Positions 24,576 to 33,766 of a stretch of 64,000 nucleotides of DNA are shown piece by piece (position 1 is the first letter of the stretch; each line of letters starts with the position of its first letter). The translations under genes were made by a program, and so were the position numbers. The DNA is taken from the NCBI GenBank assembly GCA_965641885.1, contig OZ282574.1, positions 3,410,001 through 3,474,000 of the forward strand, given 5' to 3'. The notes below the pieces were generated by a model, which was not told where the DNA came from, did no database searches, and was given only the letters and a program-made list of their open reading frames with translations. Source of the DNA: Pseudophaeobacter sp965641885 (GTDB taxonomy: Bacteria > Pseudomonadota > Alphaproteobacteria > Rhodobacterales > Rhodobacteraceae).

Positions 24576-24941
24576 ATGATCTCTGCACTGTCTTTTGGAT
24601 TCAACGCAAACAGCCTGTTTTTGTCCAGCAAGGCCGGCGTGCCGGAGACAGATGCCGGCGCCAATGAGGGTAAGACGCAGGGCATGAGCCGGGCTATTCA
24701 GCGGCAAGTGGCGCTCTCGCCTGAGACGGCCCCTGTTGTGGCAGACCTTCCAAAGGTTGAGTATGTGGGACCTGCGCAGGAAAGGGCGCGCCATCAGGCG
24801 CTGCAACGCGGCAGCTATTGCGAACAAGCCATCGCAGCACAGCTACTTGACCAAAACTCTGACTTTGCCCCCGGCCCAACGCCAACAAACAGGCTGATAG
24901 CCGTGCTTAATTATCTGCAGGCAGTCAATCTCATCAGCTAA
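24576..24941 (+). CDS. Hypothetical protein
   Basis: The product is 121 aa. No domain is recognised. The N-terminus (MISALSFGFNANSLFLSSKAG) is mildly hydrophobic but not a clear signal peptide. The middle is Glu/Ala/Gln-rich (VGPAQERARHQALQRGSYCEQAIAAQLL) and the tail is helical. The upstream box is weak. A bidirectional terminator follows at 25084. It looks coding (no bias toward stops, normal third-position GC) but is only moderately supported. Confidence 0.55.
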   Translation: MISALSFGFNANSLFLSSKAGVPETDAGANEGKTQGMSRAIQRQVALSPETAPVVADLPKVEYVGPAQERARHQALQRGSYCEQAIAAQLLDQNSDFAPGPTPTNRLIAVLNYLQAVNLIS

Positions 24942-25083
24942 AGATTTCGCGCCCTTCCAATCCAGACAGACCGCTGCTGATAAAAGATTTCCTGTAAATT
25001 ACCTGTGTTGTTCCCACAGACAAGACCTCCTTCTCTCTCAAGGAAGCAGCGCTTTATCCGCCCATCGAGGGCGGCCAAAGCGC

Positions 25084-25114
25084 AAAAAAGGCCCCCGTTA
25101 CCGGGAGCCTTTTT
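25084..25114. terminator. Bidirectional Rho-independent terminator between the hypothetical gene and ileS
   Basis: The stem is A5-6GGCnCCCG/CGGGnGCCT5 with loop TTAC (25084-25114), having an A-run on the left and a T-run on the right. It can end both the plus-strand 121-aa gene and the minus-strand ileS, whose stop is at 25161. Confidence 0.9.
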
Positions 25115-25160
25115 AATAGTGTTGCCTACCTAGAGGTCTAAGACAATATCAGCCTTGCGA

Positions 25161-28082
25161 TCAGACGTCGCCAAGGGCGGCGTCACAGCGACCGCAGACA
25201 CCCGCATGGCTATGGTGGCCCACATCTGGCAGGATCTTCCAGCAGCGCTGGCATTTGTCGCCGTCTGCCTTTTCAAACACCACCGAGATTCCCTCGACTT
25301 CGGGCATACGGAAGGCCTCATCCGGGGCCGGATCACCACTGAGGGCAATGTCCGAGGTGATGCAAACATCGGCAAAATTTACCGATTTCAGCGCCGCCAG
25401 CACCTCTGCATCCCGCAGATGCACCACCGGATTGGCCTCAAGCGAGGCACCGATCACCTTGTCGATCCGCTGGATTTCCAGCGCCGCAGTCACCACGCGA
25501 CGCGCCTGACGGATCTGGGTCCACTTGGCCGCCAGGGGCTCGTTCAGCCAATCCGCAGGCGTGTCCGGAATGTCCGTCAGATGCACCGAGCTTTGCTCGC
25601 CCGGGAAACGCTCCAGCCAGACCTCTTCCATGGTGAACACCAGGATTGGCGCCAGCCAGGTGGTGAGCCGGTGGAACAGGATGTCGAGCACGGTACGCGC
25701 CGCACGCGCATTCAGCGTGTCGCCATCGCAATAGAGCGCATCCTTGCGCACATCGAAATAGAAGGCCGACAGATCAACGGTGGCAAAGGTGAAGATCGCC
25801 TGCCAGACACCATTGAAATCAAAGGCCTGATAGCCGCTGCGCACCTGATGATCCAGCTCGGCGAGACGATGCAGCACCCATTGCTCCAGCTCGGGCATAT
25901 CGGCGACATCCACGCGCTGATCATCGCTAAAGTCATGCAAGGACCCCAGCATATAGCGCATGGTGTTGCGCAAGCGGCGATAGCTGTCGGCGGTGCCTTT
26001 CAGGATCTCAGGGCCGATGCGCTGATCCGAGGTATAGTCAGTCTGAGCCACCCACAGACGCAGGATATCGGCGCCATATTGCTTGATGATCTCTTCTGGC
26101 ACGATGGTATTGCCGAGCGATTTGGACATCTTGTTGCCCTTGCCGTCCAGCGTAAAGCCATGCGTGACCACATTGCGGTAGGGCGCGCGCCCCGTAGTGC
26201 CACAGGCCTGCAACAGCGACGAATGGAACCAGCCACGGTGCTGGTCGGTGCCTTCCATGTAGACGTCAGCAATGCCGTCTTCGGTGCCATCCTTGCGGTC
26301 GCGCAGCACAAAGGCATGGGTCGAGCCACTGTCAAACCAGACATCCAGCACGTCAAAGACCTGCTCCCAGTCGTCTGCGGTGTAGCCATCCCCCAGAAAG
26401 CGTTCTTTGGCGCCTGTCGCATACCAGGCATCAGCACCTTCTGCCTCAAACGCAGCCACGACGCGGGCATTGACCGCGTCATCGCGCAGGATAAAGCCCT
26501 CATCCGTTGGCAGCAGACCCTTTTTGACAAAGCAGGTCAGCGGAACACCCCAGGCGCGCTGACGCGACAGCACCCAGTCCGGGCGGCTTTCGATCATGGA
26601 ATAGAGCCGGTTGCGGCCCTTTTGCGGCGTCCATTTCACCAGCTCGTCGATTGAGCGCAGGGCGCGTTCGCGAATGGTCGTTCCCATCTCGTCCTGACCA
26701 TCGCCAACGGCGCGGTCCACCGCAGCAAACCACTGTGGGGTGTTGCGATAGATGATCGGCGCTTTAGAGCGCCAGCTGTGCGGGTAGCTGTGCTTGATCT
26801 TGCCACGGGCCAGCAGCCCGCCGACCTCGACCAGCTTGTCGATCACGGTCTTGTTGGCATCGCCCTCGCCGCCCTTGCGGTTGAGGATGTATTTGCCGCC
26901 AAAGAACGGCAGATCGGCGCGAAAGCCGCCATCATCCATGACGTTATAGGTGATCACCTCTTCCAGCATGCCAAGGTCGCGGTAGAGCTCAAATTCCTCC
27001 ATACCGTGGGAGGGCGCGCAGTGCACAAACCCGGTGCCCTCTTCATCTGTGACAAAAGGAGCGGCGCGGAAATCGCGCGGCGCATCCCATTCGCCATTGC
27101 TACCCTCAGCGCCCGCCAGCGGGTGCGACAGTTGCAGACCGGCCAGCTCATCCGCAGGCACCGCGCGGATGCGGCGGTACATGCCATCCTCAAGACGCGC
27201 GCGAGACATCACATCGCCTGCCAGCTTATCGGCCAGCAAGAAGCGGTCGCCCTTGGCAGCCCAGCATTCTTCGGGCGCGTCAGTGACCTCATAGAGGCCA
27301 TAGTCAAAGCTGTCGCCATAGACCACGGCCTTGTTCGACGGAATGGTCCAGGGGGTGGTGGTCCAGATCACCACATTGGCGCCCGTCAGATCATCAGAGC
27401 CGCCAGAGACCGCAAATTTCACCCAGACGGTGAAGCTGTCCTTGTCCTTGTATTCCACCTCGGCCTCGGCCAGGGCGGTCTTTTCAACCGGCGACCACAT
27501 CACAGGTTTTGAGCCCTGATAGAGCGTGCCGTTCATCAGAAACTTCTGGAACTCTGCCGCGATCACCGCCTCGGCGTGGAAATCCATCGTCAGGTAGGGA
27601 TCAGCCCAGTTGCCGGTGATGCCGAGCCGTTTGAACTCTTCGCGCTGGATATTGACCCATTTGTCGGCAAAGGCGCGGCATTCCTGACGGAACTCAATCA
27701 CATCGACGGCGTCTTTGTTCTTGCCCTTCTTGCGGTACTGCTCTTCGATCTTCCACTCGATCGGCAGGCCGTGACAATCCCAGCCCGGCACATACCGCGC
27801 GTCAAACCCCATCATCTGGTGGCTGCGCACGATCATGTCCTTGATCGTCTTGTTCAGCGCGTGGCCAATGTGCAAATGACCGTTGGCATAGGGAGGACCA
27901 TCATGCAGCGTAAAGGGCGTGCGGCCCTCCTTTTCGCGCAAACGGTCGTAGACGCCAATCGTGGCCCAGCGCTCCAGCCACTCGGGCTCGCGCTTGGGCA
28001 GGCCTGCGCGCATCGGGAAATTGGTCTTTGGCAGGTTCAGGGTCTGTTTATAGTCGTGGGTCTCGGGTGTGTCGGCGCACAT
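25161..28082 (-). CDS. ileS: Isoleucyl-tRNA synthetase
   Basis: The product is 973 aa, class I synthetase. It has the HIGH motif in GHLHIGHALNK (around residue 68), a CP1 editing domain (about 190-420) and KMSKS in GNKMSKSLGN near residue 650. An anticodon-binding domain and a C-terminal zinc site with two Cys pairs (CQRCWK and CGRCDAAL) follow. It charges tRNA-Ile and edits valine. The 408-base leader shows no T-box-like or riboswitch core that I can recognise. Confidence 0.99.
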   Translation of the reverse strand: MCADTPETHDYKQTLNLPKTNFPMRAGLPKREPEWLERWATIGVYDRLREKEGRTPFTLHDGPPYANGHLHIGHALNKTIKDMIVRSHQMMGFDARYVPGWDCHGLPIEWKIEEQYRKKGKNKDAVDVIEFRQECRAFADKWVNIQREEFKRLGITGNWADPYLTMDFHAEAVIAAEFQKFLMNGTLYQGSKPVMWSPVEKTALAEAEVEYKDKDSFTVWVKFAVSGGSDDLTGANVVIWTTTPWTIPSNKAVVYGDSFDYGLYEVTDAPEECWAAKGDRFLLADKLAGDVMSRARLEDGMYRRIRAVPADELAGLQLSHPLAGAEGSNGEWDAPRDFRAAPFVTDEEGTGFVHCAPSHGMEEFELYRDLGMLEEVITYNVMDDGGFRADLPFFGGKYILNRKGGEGDANKTVIDKLVEVGGLLARGKIKHSYPHSWRSKAPIIYRNTPQWFAAVDRAVGDGQDEMGTTIRERALRSIDELVKWTPQKGRNRLYSMIESRPDWVLSRQRAWGVPLTCFVKKGLLPTDEGFILRDDAVNARVVAAFEAEGADAWYATGAKERFLGDGYTADDWEQVFDVLDVWFDSGSTHAFVLRDRKDGTEDGIADVYMEGTDQHRGWFHSSLLQACGTTGRAPYRNVVTHGFTLDGKGNKMSKSLGNTIVPEEIIKQYGADILRLWVAQTDYTSDQRIGPEILKGTADSYRRLRNTMRYMLGSLHDFSDDQRVDVADMPELEQWVLHRLAELDHQVRSGYQAFDFNGVWQAIFTFATVDLSAFYFDVRKDALYCDGDTLNARAARTVLDILFHRLTTWLAPILVFTMEEVWLERFPGEQSSVHLTDIPDTPADWLNEPLAAKWTQIRQARRVVTAALEIQRIDKVIGASLEANPVVHLRDAEVLAALKSVNFADVCITSDIALSGDPAPDEAFRMPEVEGISVVFEKADGDKCQRCWKILPDVGHHSHAGVCGRCDAALGDV

Positions 28083-28490
28083 GGGTGGCGTCCTTTGGAT
28101 GATCAGGTCGAAAAACAGGGTTGCTCGGTTCGGCGCGATGGCTCAAGCGCCTTTGCCCGGCGGCTCAATCAATCAGAGCGCCGGGGAAATAATTCGCATA
28201 ATGTTGGCCGCACGGTGGGACATGAGGGCGTTATAGGCCGACCCGGGGCCGGGGTAAAGCACCGATAGACTGCCCGGATCACCGCGCCCTGTGACGCCTT
28301 TTGCCCGACAGAGCAGTCGCGCCAAAAGCCCGGCAGAACCGCGCAAAAAGGCCCCAAGCCCCGCAAAACCTGCATGACCTGGCAAAGATTTCACGTGGGT
28401 CAGAAAGATTTCACACGGCTCAGCCAGAGTGGCCAGCCACAGTGGCCACTGTGCGCTTTGTATCGCACGCGAAACATCGGATCATGCGGC
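28083..28490. other. Intergenic stretch of 408 bases upstream of ileS
   Basis: No gene is supported. It holds the ileS leader/promoter region and the space behind the VIT gene. Visible structure is an imperfect direct repeat, AAAGATTTCAC followed by G-rich and TCAG segments (about 28384-28420), and a short GTGGCCA repeat (AGTGGCCAGCCACAGTGGCCAC, about 28429-28450) that can fold on itself. Confidence 0.55.
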
Positions 28491-29216
28491 TCAGAGCTGA
28501 AACAGGCTGCCCACTCCATAGGCCAGCGCCGCTGCAGCCCCCCCGATAGCCAGGGTTTCCAACCCCGAGCGCCACCAGGGCGCCAGAGACCAGCGGCTTT
28601 TTAACGCGCCGATGCCAAAAAAGGTCGCCAGCGTCAGCCAGATCGACAGCGAAAAGGCAGTCTCCAGCCCAAAGAGAAACGGCACAAGCGGCACCATGCC
28701 GGCCACCAGAAAGGCGAGGAATGTGGCAATGGCTGCACGCATCGGATCAGGATCCACTGGGCCTGCGCCATATTCACCCTCCATCATCAAATTGATCCAG
28801 GCCTCACGATTGGCGCAGATCGCATCGGTCGCCGCCTCCAGGACCGGACCGGACAGGCCTTTGAGACGCAGGATCTCGCGCACTTCGCCGCGCTCGCCGT
28901 CGGGAAAGTCGGTAATATGACGCTCTTCAACCTGGCGCAGGCGCATCAGGTCGTCCACTTCTGCCTTGGTGCCCGAATAGTTTCCTGCCGCCATCGAAAA
29001 CCCATCTGCCAGAACATTGGCGAGGCCAAGGGCGACGATAATAGTCGGCGACAGCCCGGCACCGGCCACGCCCGCGACGATGGCAAAGGTGGTGACAGAT
29101 CCGTCAATGGCGCCGTAGACCACATCCCGCAACACGCCGCGTCCCGGCGGCGCACCAATCCGGTCGCTGATCTCCTGTGGGCTGTGGCCATGCTCTGAAG
29201 GGGCTGACTCTGTCAT
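28491..29216 (-). CDS. VIT1/CCC1-family iron/manganese transporter
   Basis: The product is 241 aa with five predicted membrane helices. Family features are DGSVTTFAIVAGVAGAGLSP in the first helix region, ANVLADGFSMAAGNYSGTKAEVDDL, and the charged metal-binding helices with Glu residues (RQVEERHITDFPDGERGEVREIL). VIT/CCC1 proteins export Fe2+ or Mn2+ from the cytoplasm. The N-terminal EHGHSPQEI is short and does not contain a ferritin-like domain. The gene is divergent from a truncated haemoglobin. Confidence 0.92.
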   Translation of the reverse strand: MTESAPSEHGHSPQEISDRIGAPPGRGVLRDVVYGAIDGSVTTFAIVAGVAGAGLSPTIIVALGLANVLADGFSMAAGNYSGTKAEVDDLMRLRQVEERHITDFPDGERGEVREILRLKGLSGPVLEAATDAICANREAWINLMMEGEYGAGPVDPDPMRAAIATFLAFLVAGMVPLVPFLFGLETAFSLSIWLTLATFFGIGALKSRWSLAPWWRSGLETLAIGGAAAALAYGVGSLFQL

Positions 29217-29387
29217 TGCGGGCTCTCCGTGTTGCTGGCTGTCTCAAACCTAGCGCGTCGTGCACAGGTTGCCTTGCGGCAGATCACCGCTGCCCCTACC
29301 TATTGCCCAGCCCAGCCTCTCAGCGCAATCTCTGGCTCTCAGCGCAGTCTCTGGCAAAGCTGCGAAACCGTAAGACAGGACGACGCA

Positions 29388-29846
29388 ATGCCTCCCGAGA
29401 AACAGACACAGCCCCTAACCCAGACACAGGCCAGCGATCATCCGATGAAGCGTTTTGACATCACCGGCGCGGAGATCGACCGGATCGTGCTGCTGTTTTA
29501 CATGCGCATTCGCGCCCATGCGGAGCTGGGACCGGTCTTTGCGCTCTATGTGCCGGAGGGTGACTGGCCCGACCATGAGGCCAAGATCGCCCGGTTTTGG
29601 CGCAACGCAATCCTGCGTGAGAAATGCTACAACGGCAATCCGATGCGGGTGCATGTCTCGCGTCCCGAAATCCAGGCTCACCACTTTGCCCAATGGCTGG
29701 GCCTGTTCCACCAGGTTTTGCGTGCTGAGCTGCCCGAGGGCATTGCCCTGCAATGGGGCGCTTTGGCGGACCGGATCGGCGAAGGCTTTCGCACCGGCAT
29801 TGTTGCCATGCGCCAGCCCAAGGATGCGCCGCCTCGGCTGTTTTGA
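29388..29846 (+). CDS. Group III truncated haemoglobin
   Basis: The product is 152 aa from the ATG at 29388; ATG 29445 (MKRFDITGAEI) is an alternative start. The frame runs further upstream without homology. The core has the group III pattern: FDITGAEIDRIVLLFYMRIRAHAELGPVFA, then FWRNAILREKCYNGNPMRVH and the proximal-His region EIQAHHFAQWLGLFHQ. These small haem proteins bind O2 or NO; a protective role is typical but unproven. It sits head-to-head with the metal transporter and convergent with ycjF. Confidence 0.9.
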   Translation: MPPEKQTQPLTQTQASDHPMKRFDITGAEIDRIVLLFYMRIRAHAELGPVFALYVPEGDWPDHEAKIARFWRNAILREKCYNGNPMRVHVSRPEIQAHHFAQWLGLFHQVLRAELPEGIALQWGALADRIGEGFRTGIVAMRQPKDAPPRLF

Positions 29847-29870
29847 CCCAGGGCAGCTGCAGCGCCTGTT

Positions 29871-30899
29871 TCAGTCTATGCTCGGCCCCTCGCGCCGAAA
29901 CAAACCAGCCAAGGCCCCTTTGATCACCTGACGGGTCGAGGGGCGATGCGCCTTTGAGAAGGGCATCGGACGGCAGACCTCCATGGCGGCAATGCCAACG
30001 CGGGCTGACAATGCGCCATTGACCACCCCCTCGCCAAACCGCCGCGACAGCTTGGAAAGCACAGAGCCCCCAAGTACCGATTCAAGCAGATCATCCCCCG
30101 CCGCAACCGCGCCCGTGGCGGCAAGATGCGCCAGTACCGCGCGGGTCAGACGCCAGGAGCTGAACAGCCCGGAGCGGCCGCCATAGATCTGCGCCACCTG
30201 CCGGATCATCCGCACCGACGCCAGCAGCGCCACCACCACATCCGCAAGGGCCAGCGGCACCAGGGCTGTGACCGTGGCCACCTGACGCGCCGCCGCCTCG
30301 ACCTCTTGCAGCGCGCGGGCATCCAGCGGCACCAGCAGTTCTTCTTCTGCCAGCATCAACAGGGCATCCGCGTCCAGCATGTCTGCCTTACGCTCGGCCA
30401 GGCGCGCCAGCTGCCAGCCGAGATCTTCGCGGCCAGAATAAAACCCTTCGAGCCGGGAGACATGCGCCCGTGCCGCAGCAATGTCGCGCGTCGCCGCAAG
30501 GCCGCTCTGGCGCAGGAGATCCACCCGTTTGAGCCGCGAGAGCGCGGCCAGTTCGCGCAGAACCATGATGAGCGCCAGTGCCAGCGCCAGCGCAAAGCCT
30601 GCAGTCACCGCCCAGCCCAGAAGCGGCAGCCGGGTGATCAGCCCCATGGCGAAATCCCAGGCGGCCAGCGAGATCACGGCCCCCAGCAGCGTCAGAACCA
30701 GCCCCCAGAACCAGCGCACCAGCCGGGAGGGTCGCCGCGCCACCCCCAAAGCCGCCCGTTGCAGGGTCGATGCAGGCAGCCCTCCCCCCCCTGTCGGTGC
30801 CGCATCCGGCACTGGCGGCGCCTCGCTCACCTGCGGCTGCGGTTGCAGCTCTTCATCCAGGTCAAACACCACCGGGCCCTGTGTCATGCGCCCTGTCAT
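29871..30899 (-). CDS. ycjF: YcjF/TIGR01620 family membrane protein (DUF697)
   Basis: The product is 342 aa. An acidic/Pro-rich N-terminus is followed by two membrane helices (about residues 64-84 and 93-113). A C-terminal DUF697 region follows (about 205-330) with ALADVVVALLASVRMIRQVAQIYGG and GEGVVNGALSARVGIAAMEVCRP. It is the usual partner of the YcjX GTPase-like protein in proteobacteria, linked to envelope stress. Here its ATG overlaps the stop of a GNAT gene (ATGA) that separates it from ycjX. Confidence 0.9.
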   Translation of the reverse strand: MTGRMTQGPVVFDLDEELQPQPQVSEAPPVPDAAPTGGGGLPASTLQRAALGVARRPSRLVRWFWGLVLTLLGAVISLAAWDFAMGLITRLPLLGWAVTAGFALALALALIMVLRELAALSRLKRVDLLRQSGLAATRDIAAARAHVSRLEGFYSGREDLGWQLARLAERKADMLDADALLMLAEEELLVPLDARALQEVEAAARQVATVTALVPLALADVVVALLASVRMIRQVAQIYGGRSGLFSSWRLTRAVLAHLAATGAVAAGDDLLESVLGGSVLSKLSRRFGEGVVNGALSARVGIAAMEVCRPMPFSKAHRPSTRQVIKGALAGLFRREGPSID

Positions 30900-31390
30900 G
30901 CCCTGCCCTCCCCCTCGGCCTTTGCCTTTGCCTTGATCCAGAGGTATTCGATGTCGGGCAGACCCTCATCGTTGCGGGCACCATCGCTGCGCTGTTGTTC
31001 TTGAAAACCTTCGCGCAGGTAAAACCGCTGCGCGCCCGCATTGGCCTGAAAGGTACAGAGAGTCAGGCGCTCCTCCGTGCCCTTAGCGACATCCAGCAGC
31101 AGCTTTCCAATGCCTTGCCCGCAGGTTTCAGGCGTCACATACAGTGCGCAAATCTCGGCACCGTCACGCGCCAAAAACCCAAGCACCTGAGGCACGTCAT
31201 GCGCACTATCAGGCACCTCATCACAGGCTACGATGACCCAGCCGCGATCAATCATCACCCCACAAAAGGCCACGGCCTCGGCGCCGCTGTGCTGCTTTGG
31301 CATCCAGGGGGCCTCCACCTCGAACCGGTGCAGGATCTCGCCAATCTTGCCGGCATCAGTTGAGCGCGCTTTACGCAGTTGGATCGTCAT
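30896..31390 (-). CDS. GNAT-family N-acetyltransferase
   Basis: The product is 164 aa. It has the acetyl-CoA-binding loop in LYVTPETCGQGIGKLLLDVAK (Q/RxxGxG/A type) and the closing FYLREGFQ. It overlaps ycjX upstream and ycjF downstream by four bases each, so all three must be co-translated. Substrate unknown. Its insertion in the ycjX-ycjF pair is the odd point; it may modify a component of the same envelope system or simply be a passenger. Confidence 0.9.
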   Translation of the reverse strand: MTIQLRKARSTDAGKIGEILHRFEVEAPWMPKQHSGAEAVAFCGVMIDRGWVIVACDEVPDSAHDVPQVLGFLARDGAEICALYVTPETCGQGIGKLLLDVAKGTEERLTLCTFQANAGAQRFYLREGFQEQQRSDGARNDEGLPDIEYLWIKAKAKAEGEGRA

Positions 31391-32787
31391 AGCTGGTCTC
31401 CAATCAGGAATTCCGCCGCCCGGTCCAGCCGGATATGCGGCGGCCCGTCGCCGGGTTTGAGGCTGAGCCGCGCCGGGGCGAACTGCATCGCCTGATAGTC
31501 ACCATTCAGCCAGCGCGTCGCCCCCTGACGTGCCGGGGCCAAGAGCTGCGCCGGATCATCTGGTAGTGCTCCGGGATAAAAGGCCGCCTGCCGACCTGTC
31601 TCCAGCAGCCGGCCACGTACGCAGGCCAGTTCTGCCCCATCATGCGGGCGCATCTCTTCTGTCGTGGCGCGCAATGAGGCCAGCGCCAGCGCAGCTGTCT
31701 CGGCCCCGGCAAACTGCGCCCGGTCGCGCGCCTCGCGGGTGAGTGCTTCGATGATGGCACTCATTTGTGGGTGCTGGAGGTGGTGCAGATGATCTGCCTT
31801 GGTGGCGGCAAACAAGATTTTCTCCACGCGTTTTCCGCGCAACAATGAGGTGAGAAATCCGTTGCGGCCGGGACGAAAGGCCGAGAGCACATCGCCCATG
31901 GCCTGGCGCAGATCCTCGACCGCTTGTGGCCCGGAATGAATGGCGCTGAGCGCATCCACCAGCACCACCTGCCGGTCGATCCGGGTGAAATGGTCGCGAA
32001 AAAATGGCTGTACCACCTTGGCCTTATAGGCCTCATAGCGACGCTGCATCTCGCGCGCGAGACTACGCCGGGCTGGTGCCTCTTCAACAGGCAGTGGGCC
32101 AAAGGTCAGCACTGGTGAACCCGCAAGATCGCCCGGCAGTAAAAACCGCCCCGGAGAGCAGTCATAAAACCCGGCACCGCGCGCCGCGTTCAGGTAACGG
32201 GTGAATTCGGCCGCCAGCGCCTGCGCCTGTGGCTCGTCATGGGGTGCATTGGCGTCCACCGTGGTCAGCATTTGCAAAAATTCAGCCGCAACTGGGCGGG
32301 CTGGCAGGCGGGCAAGAACCTCGGCCGACCACTGGGCATAGGTTTTGTCCAGCAGCGCCAGATCCAGCAGCCATTCACCGGGGTAGTCAACAATATCCAG
32401 GTGCAGCCGCCGCGGCCCCTGCAGCCCTGAGAGCAGCCCCCTGGGGCGCAGTGTCAGGCTGAGGCGCAGCTCCGAGACCGCCCGTGTGCTGGCGGGCCAG
32501 TGTGGTTCCGGCCCAGTGAGGGCAGCAAGGTGGTCTTCATAGGCAAAGCGCGGCACGGTATCGTCGGGCTGCGGCTGCAGATAGGCGCTGTCGATGCGGC
32601 CCGTACGCGCCGCCTCAAGCTGCAACATGCGGCCCCGGTTCAGCAGATTGGCCACCAGAGAGGTGATAAACACCGTCTTGCCCGCCCGCGCCAGACCGGT
32701 GACGCCCAGCCGCAGCGTCGGCTCAAACAGGCGCGACGAGACGCTGTTGCCAAGGCTGTCCAGCCCGCGAAAGGCTCCCTCGGCCAT
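31387..32787 (-). CDS. ycjX: YcjX-like P-loop protein
   Basis: The product is 466 aa from the ATG at 32787; the frame extends 27 codons further upstream but without family-like sequence. P-loop GLARAGKTVFITSL lies near residue 32. The family block DIVDYPGEWLLDL and VLVDALSAIHSGPQAV follow, with ATKADHLHH as a guanine-specificity-like motif. YcjX is a predicted nucleoside-triphosphatase encoded with YcjF. It is first in the operon ycjX-GNAT-ycjF and divergent from truA. Confidence 0.92.
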   Translation of the reverse strand: MAEGAFRGLDSLGNSVSSRLFEPTLRLGVTGLARAGKTVFITSLVANLLNRGRMLQLEAARTGRIDSAYLQPQPDDTVPRFAYEDHLAALTGPEPHWPASTRAVSELRLSLTLRPRGLLSGLQGPRRLHLDIVDYPGEWLLDLALLDKTYAQWSAEVLARLPARPVAAEFLQMLTTVDANAPHDEPQAQALAAEFTRYLNAARGAGFYDCSPGRFLLPGDLAGSPVLTFGPLPVEEAPARRSLAREMQRRYEAYKAKVVQPFFRDHFTRIDRQVVLVDALSAIHSGPQAVEDLRQAMGDVLSAFRPGRNGFLTSLLRGKRVEKILFAATKADHLHHLQHPQMSAIIEALTREARDRAQFAGAETAALALASLRATTEEMRPHDGAELACVRGRLLETGRQAAFYPGALPDDPAQLLAPARQGATRWLNGDYQAMQFAPARLSLKPGDGPPHIRLDRAAEFLIGDQL

Positions 32788-32912
32788 TGTCGATAATACC
32801 ACGCGCCTCACCTGCCCCGTTTGTTCCCGCTTCAAGATAGGCAGCACCGGAGGTGGTTTCCAGAGCATGCGGGCACTTGCCTCAGCTCTGTTGCCGGGTT
32901 ACTTGCCCGCCC

Positions 32913-33689
32913 ATGCCACGTTTTGCTCTTAAAGTCGAATATCATGGAAAGCCCTTTGCCGGATGGCAGCGGCAAAAGGATCAGCCCTCGGTGCAGGGCG
33001 CGATCGAGGCGGCGCTTGCGCGGCTGGAACCCGGACCGCACACCATTGCGGCCGCGGGCCGCACCGATACCGGCGTGCACGGGCTGGGCCAGGTGGCCCA
33101 TTGTGACCTGACCAAGGACTGGAGCCCGTTTCGCCTGTCTGAGGCGCTGAATTATCACCTGAAGCCCGCGCCGGTGGCGATTGTCGACTGCGCCTTGGTG
33201 CCTGACGACTGGCACGCGCGGTTTTCCGCGATTGAGCGGCAGTATCTGTTCCGCATTCTGGTTCGCCGCGCGCCCGCCACCCATGACGCGGGTCAGGTCT
33301 GGCAGGTCACGCAGGATCTTGACGTCTCGGCCATGCAGGAGGCGGCCAACCATCTGCTGGGCAATCATGATTTCACCACCTTCCGCTCGTCTATCTGTCA
33401 GGCCCAAAGCCCGCAAAAAACACTGGATGAGTTGCGGCTTGAACAGGTGCAGGGCCTGTCTGGACCCGAGGTGCATTTCCACGTGCGCGCCCGCAGCTTT
33501 TTGCACAATCAGGTGCGCAGCTTTGTTGGCACGCTGGAACGGGTTGGCGCAGGCAGCTGGGAGCCAATGGATGTAAAGACCGCCCTTGAGGCCCGCGACC
33601 GCGCCGCCTGCGGCCCGGTCTGCCCCGGACATGGGCTCTATCTGGCGCGGGTTGGCTACCCTGAGGACCCGTTTGCCCGCCAGGACTGA
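32913..33689 (+). CDS. truA: tRNA pseudouridine(38-40) synthase TruA
   Basis: The product is 258 aa from MPRFALKVEYHG; an in-frame upstream extension is not family-like. The catalytic Asp is in AAGRTDTGVHGLGQVAH (around residue 52). Later family blocks are present: HDFTTFRSSICQAQSP, and the RSFLHNQVRSFVGTL helix near the C-terminus. It converts uridines 38-40 in tRNA anticodon arms. It is convergent with a thioesterase gene. Confidence 0.97.
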   Translation: MPRFALKVEYHGKPFAGWQRQKDQPSVQGAIEAALARLEPGPHTIAAAGRTDTGVHGLGQVAHCDLTKDWSPFRLSEALNYHLKPAPVAIVDCALVPDDWHARFSAIERQYLFRILVRRAPATHDAGQVWQVTQDLDVSAMQEAANHLLGNHDFTTFRSSICQAQSPQKTLDELRLEQVQGLSGPEVHFHVRARSFLHNQVRSFVGTLERVGAGSWEPMDVKTALEARDRAACGPVCPGHGLYLARVGYPEDPFARQD

Positions 33690-33766
33690 TTTCGGGGCGG
33701 GATTTTGGTGGCACCTCAGGTGAGAATTCCGGTGGGAGCGGCATGTCGTCGGAACGGTCGAGAGGC

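Noticed and set aside
25155..26654. A long plus-strand frame opposite ileS
   Set aside because: Shadow of ileS, whose motifs run unbroken on the other strand.
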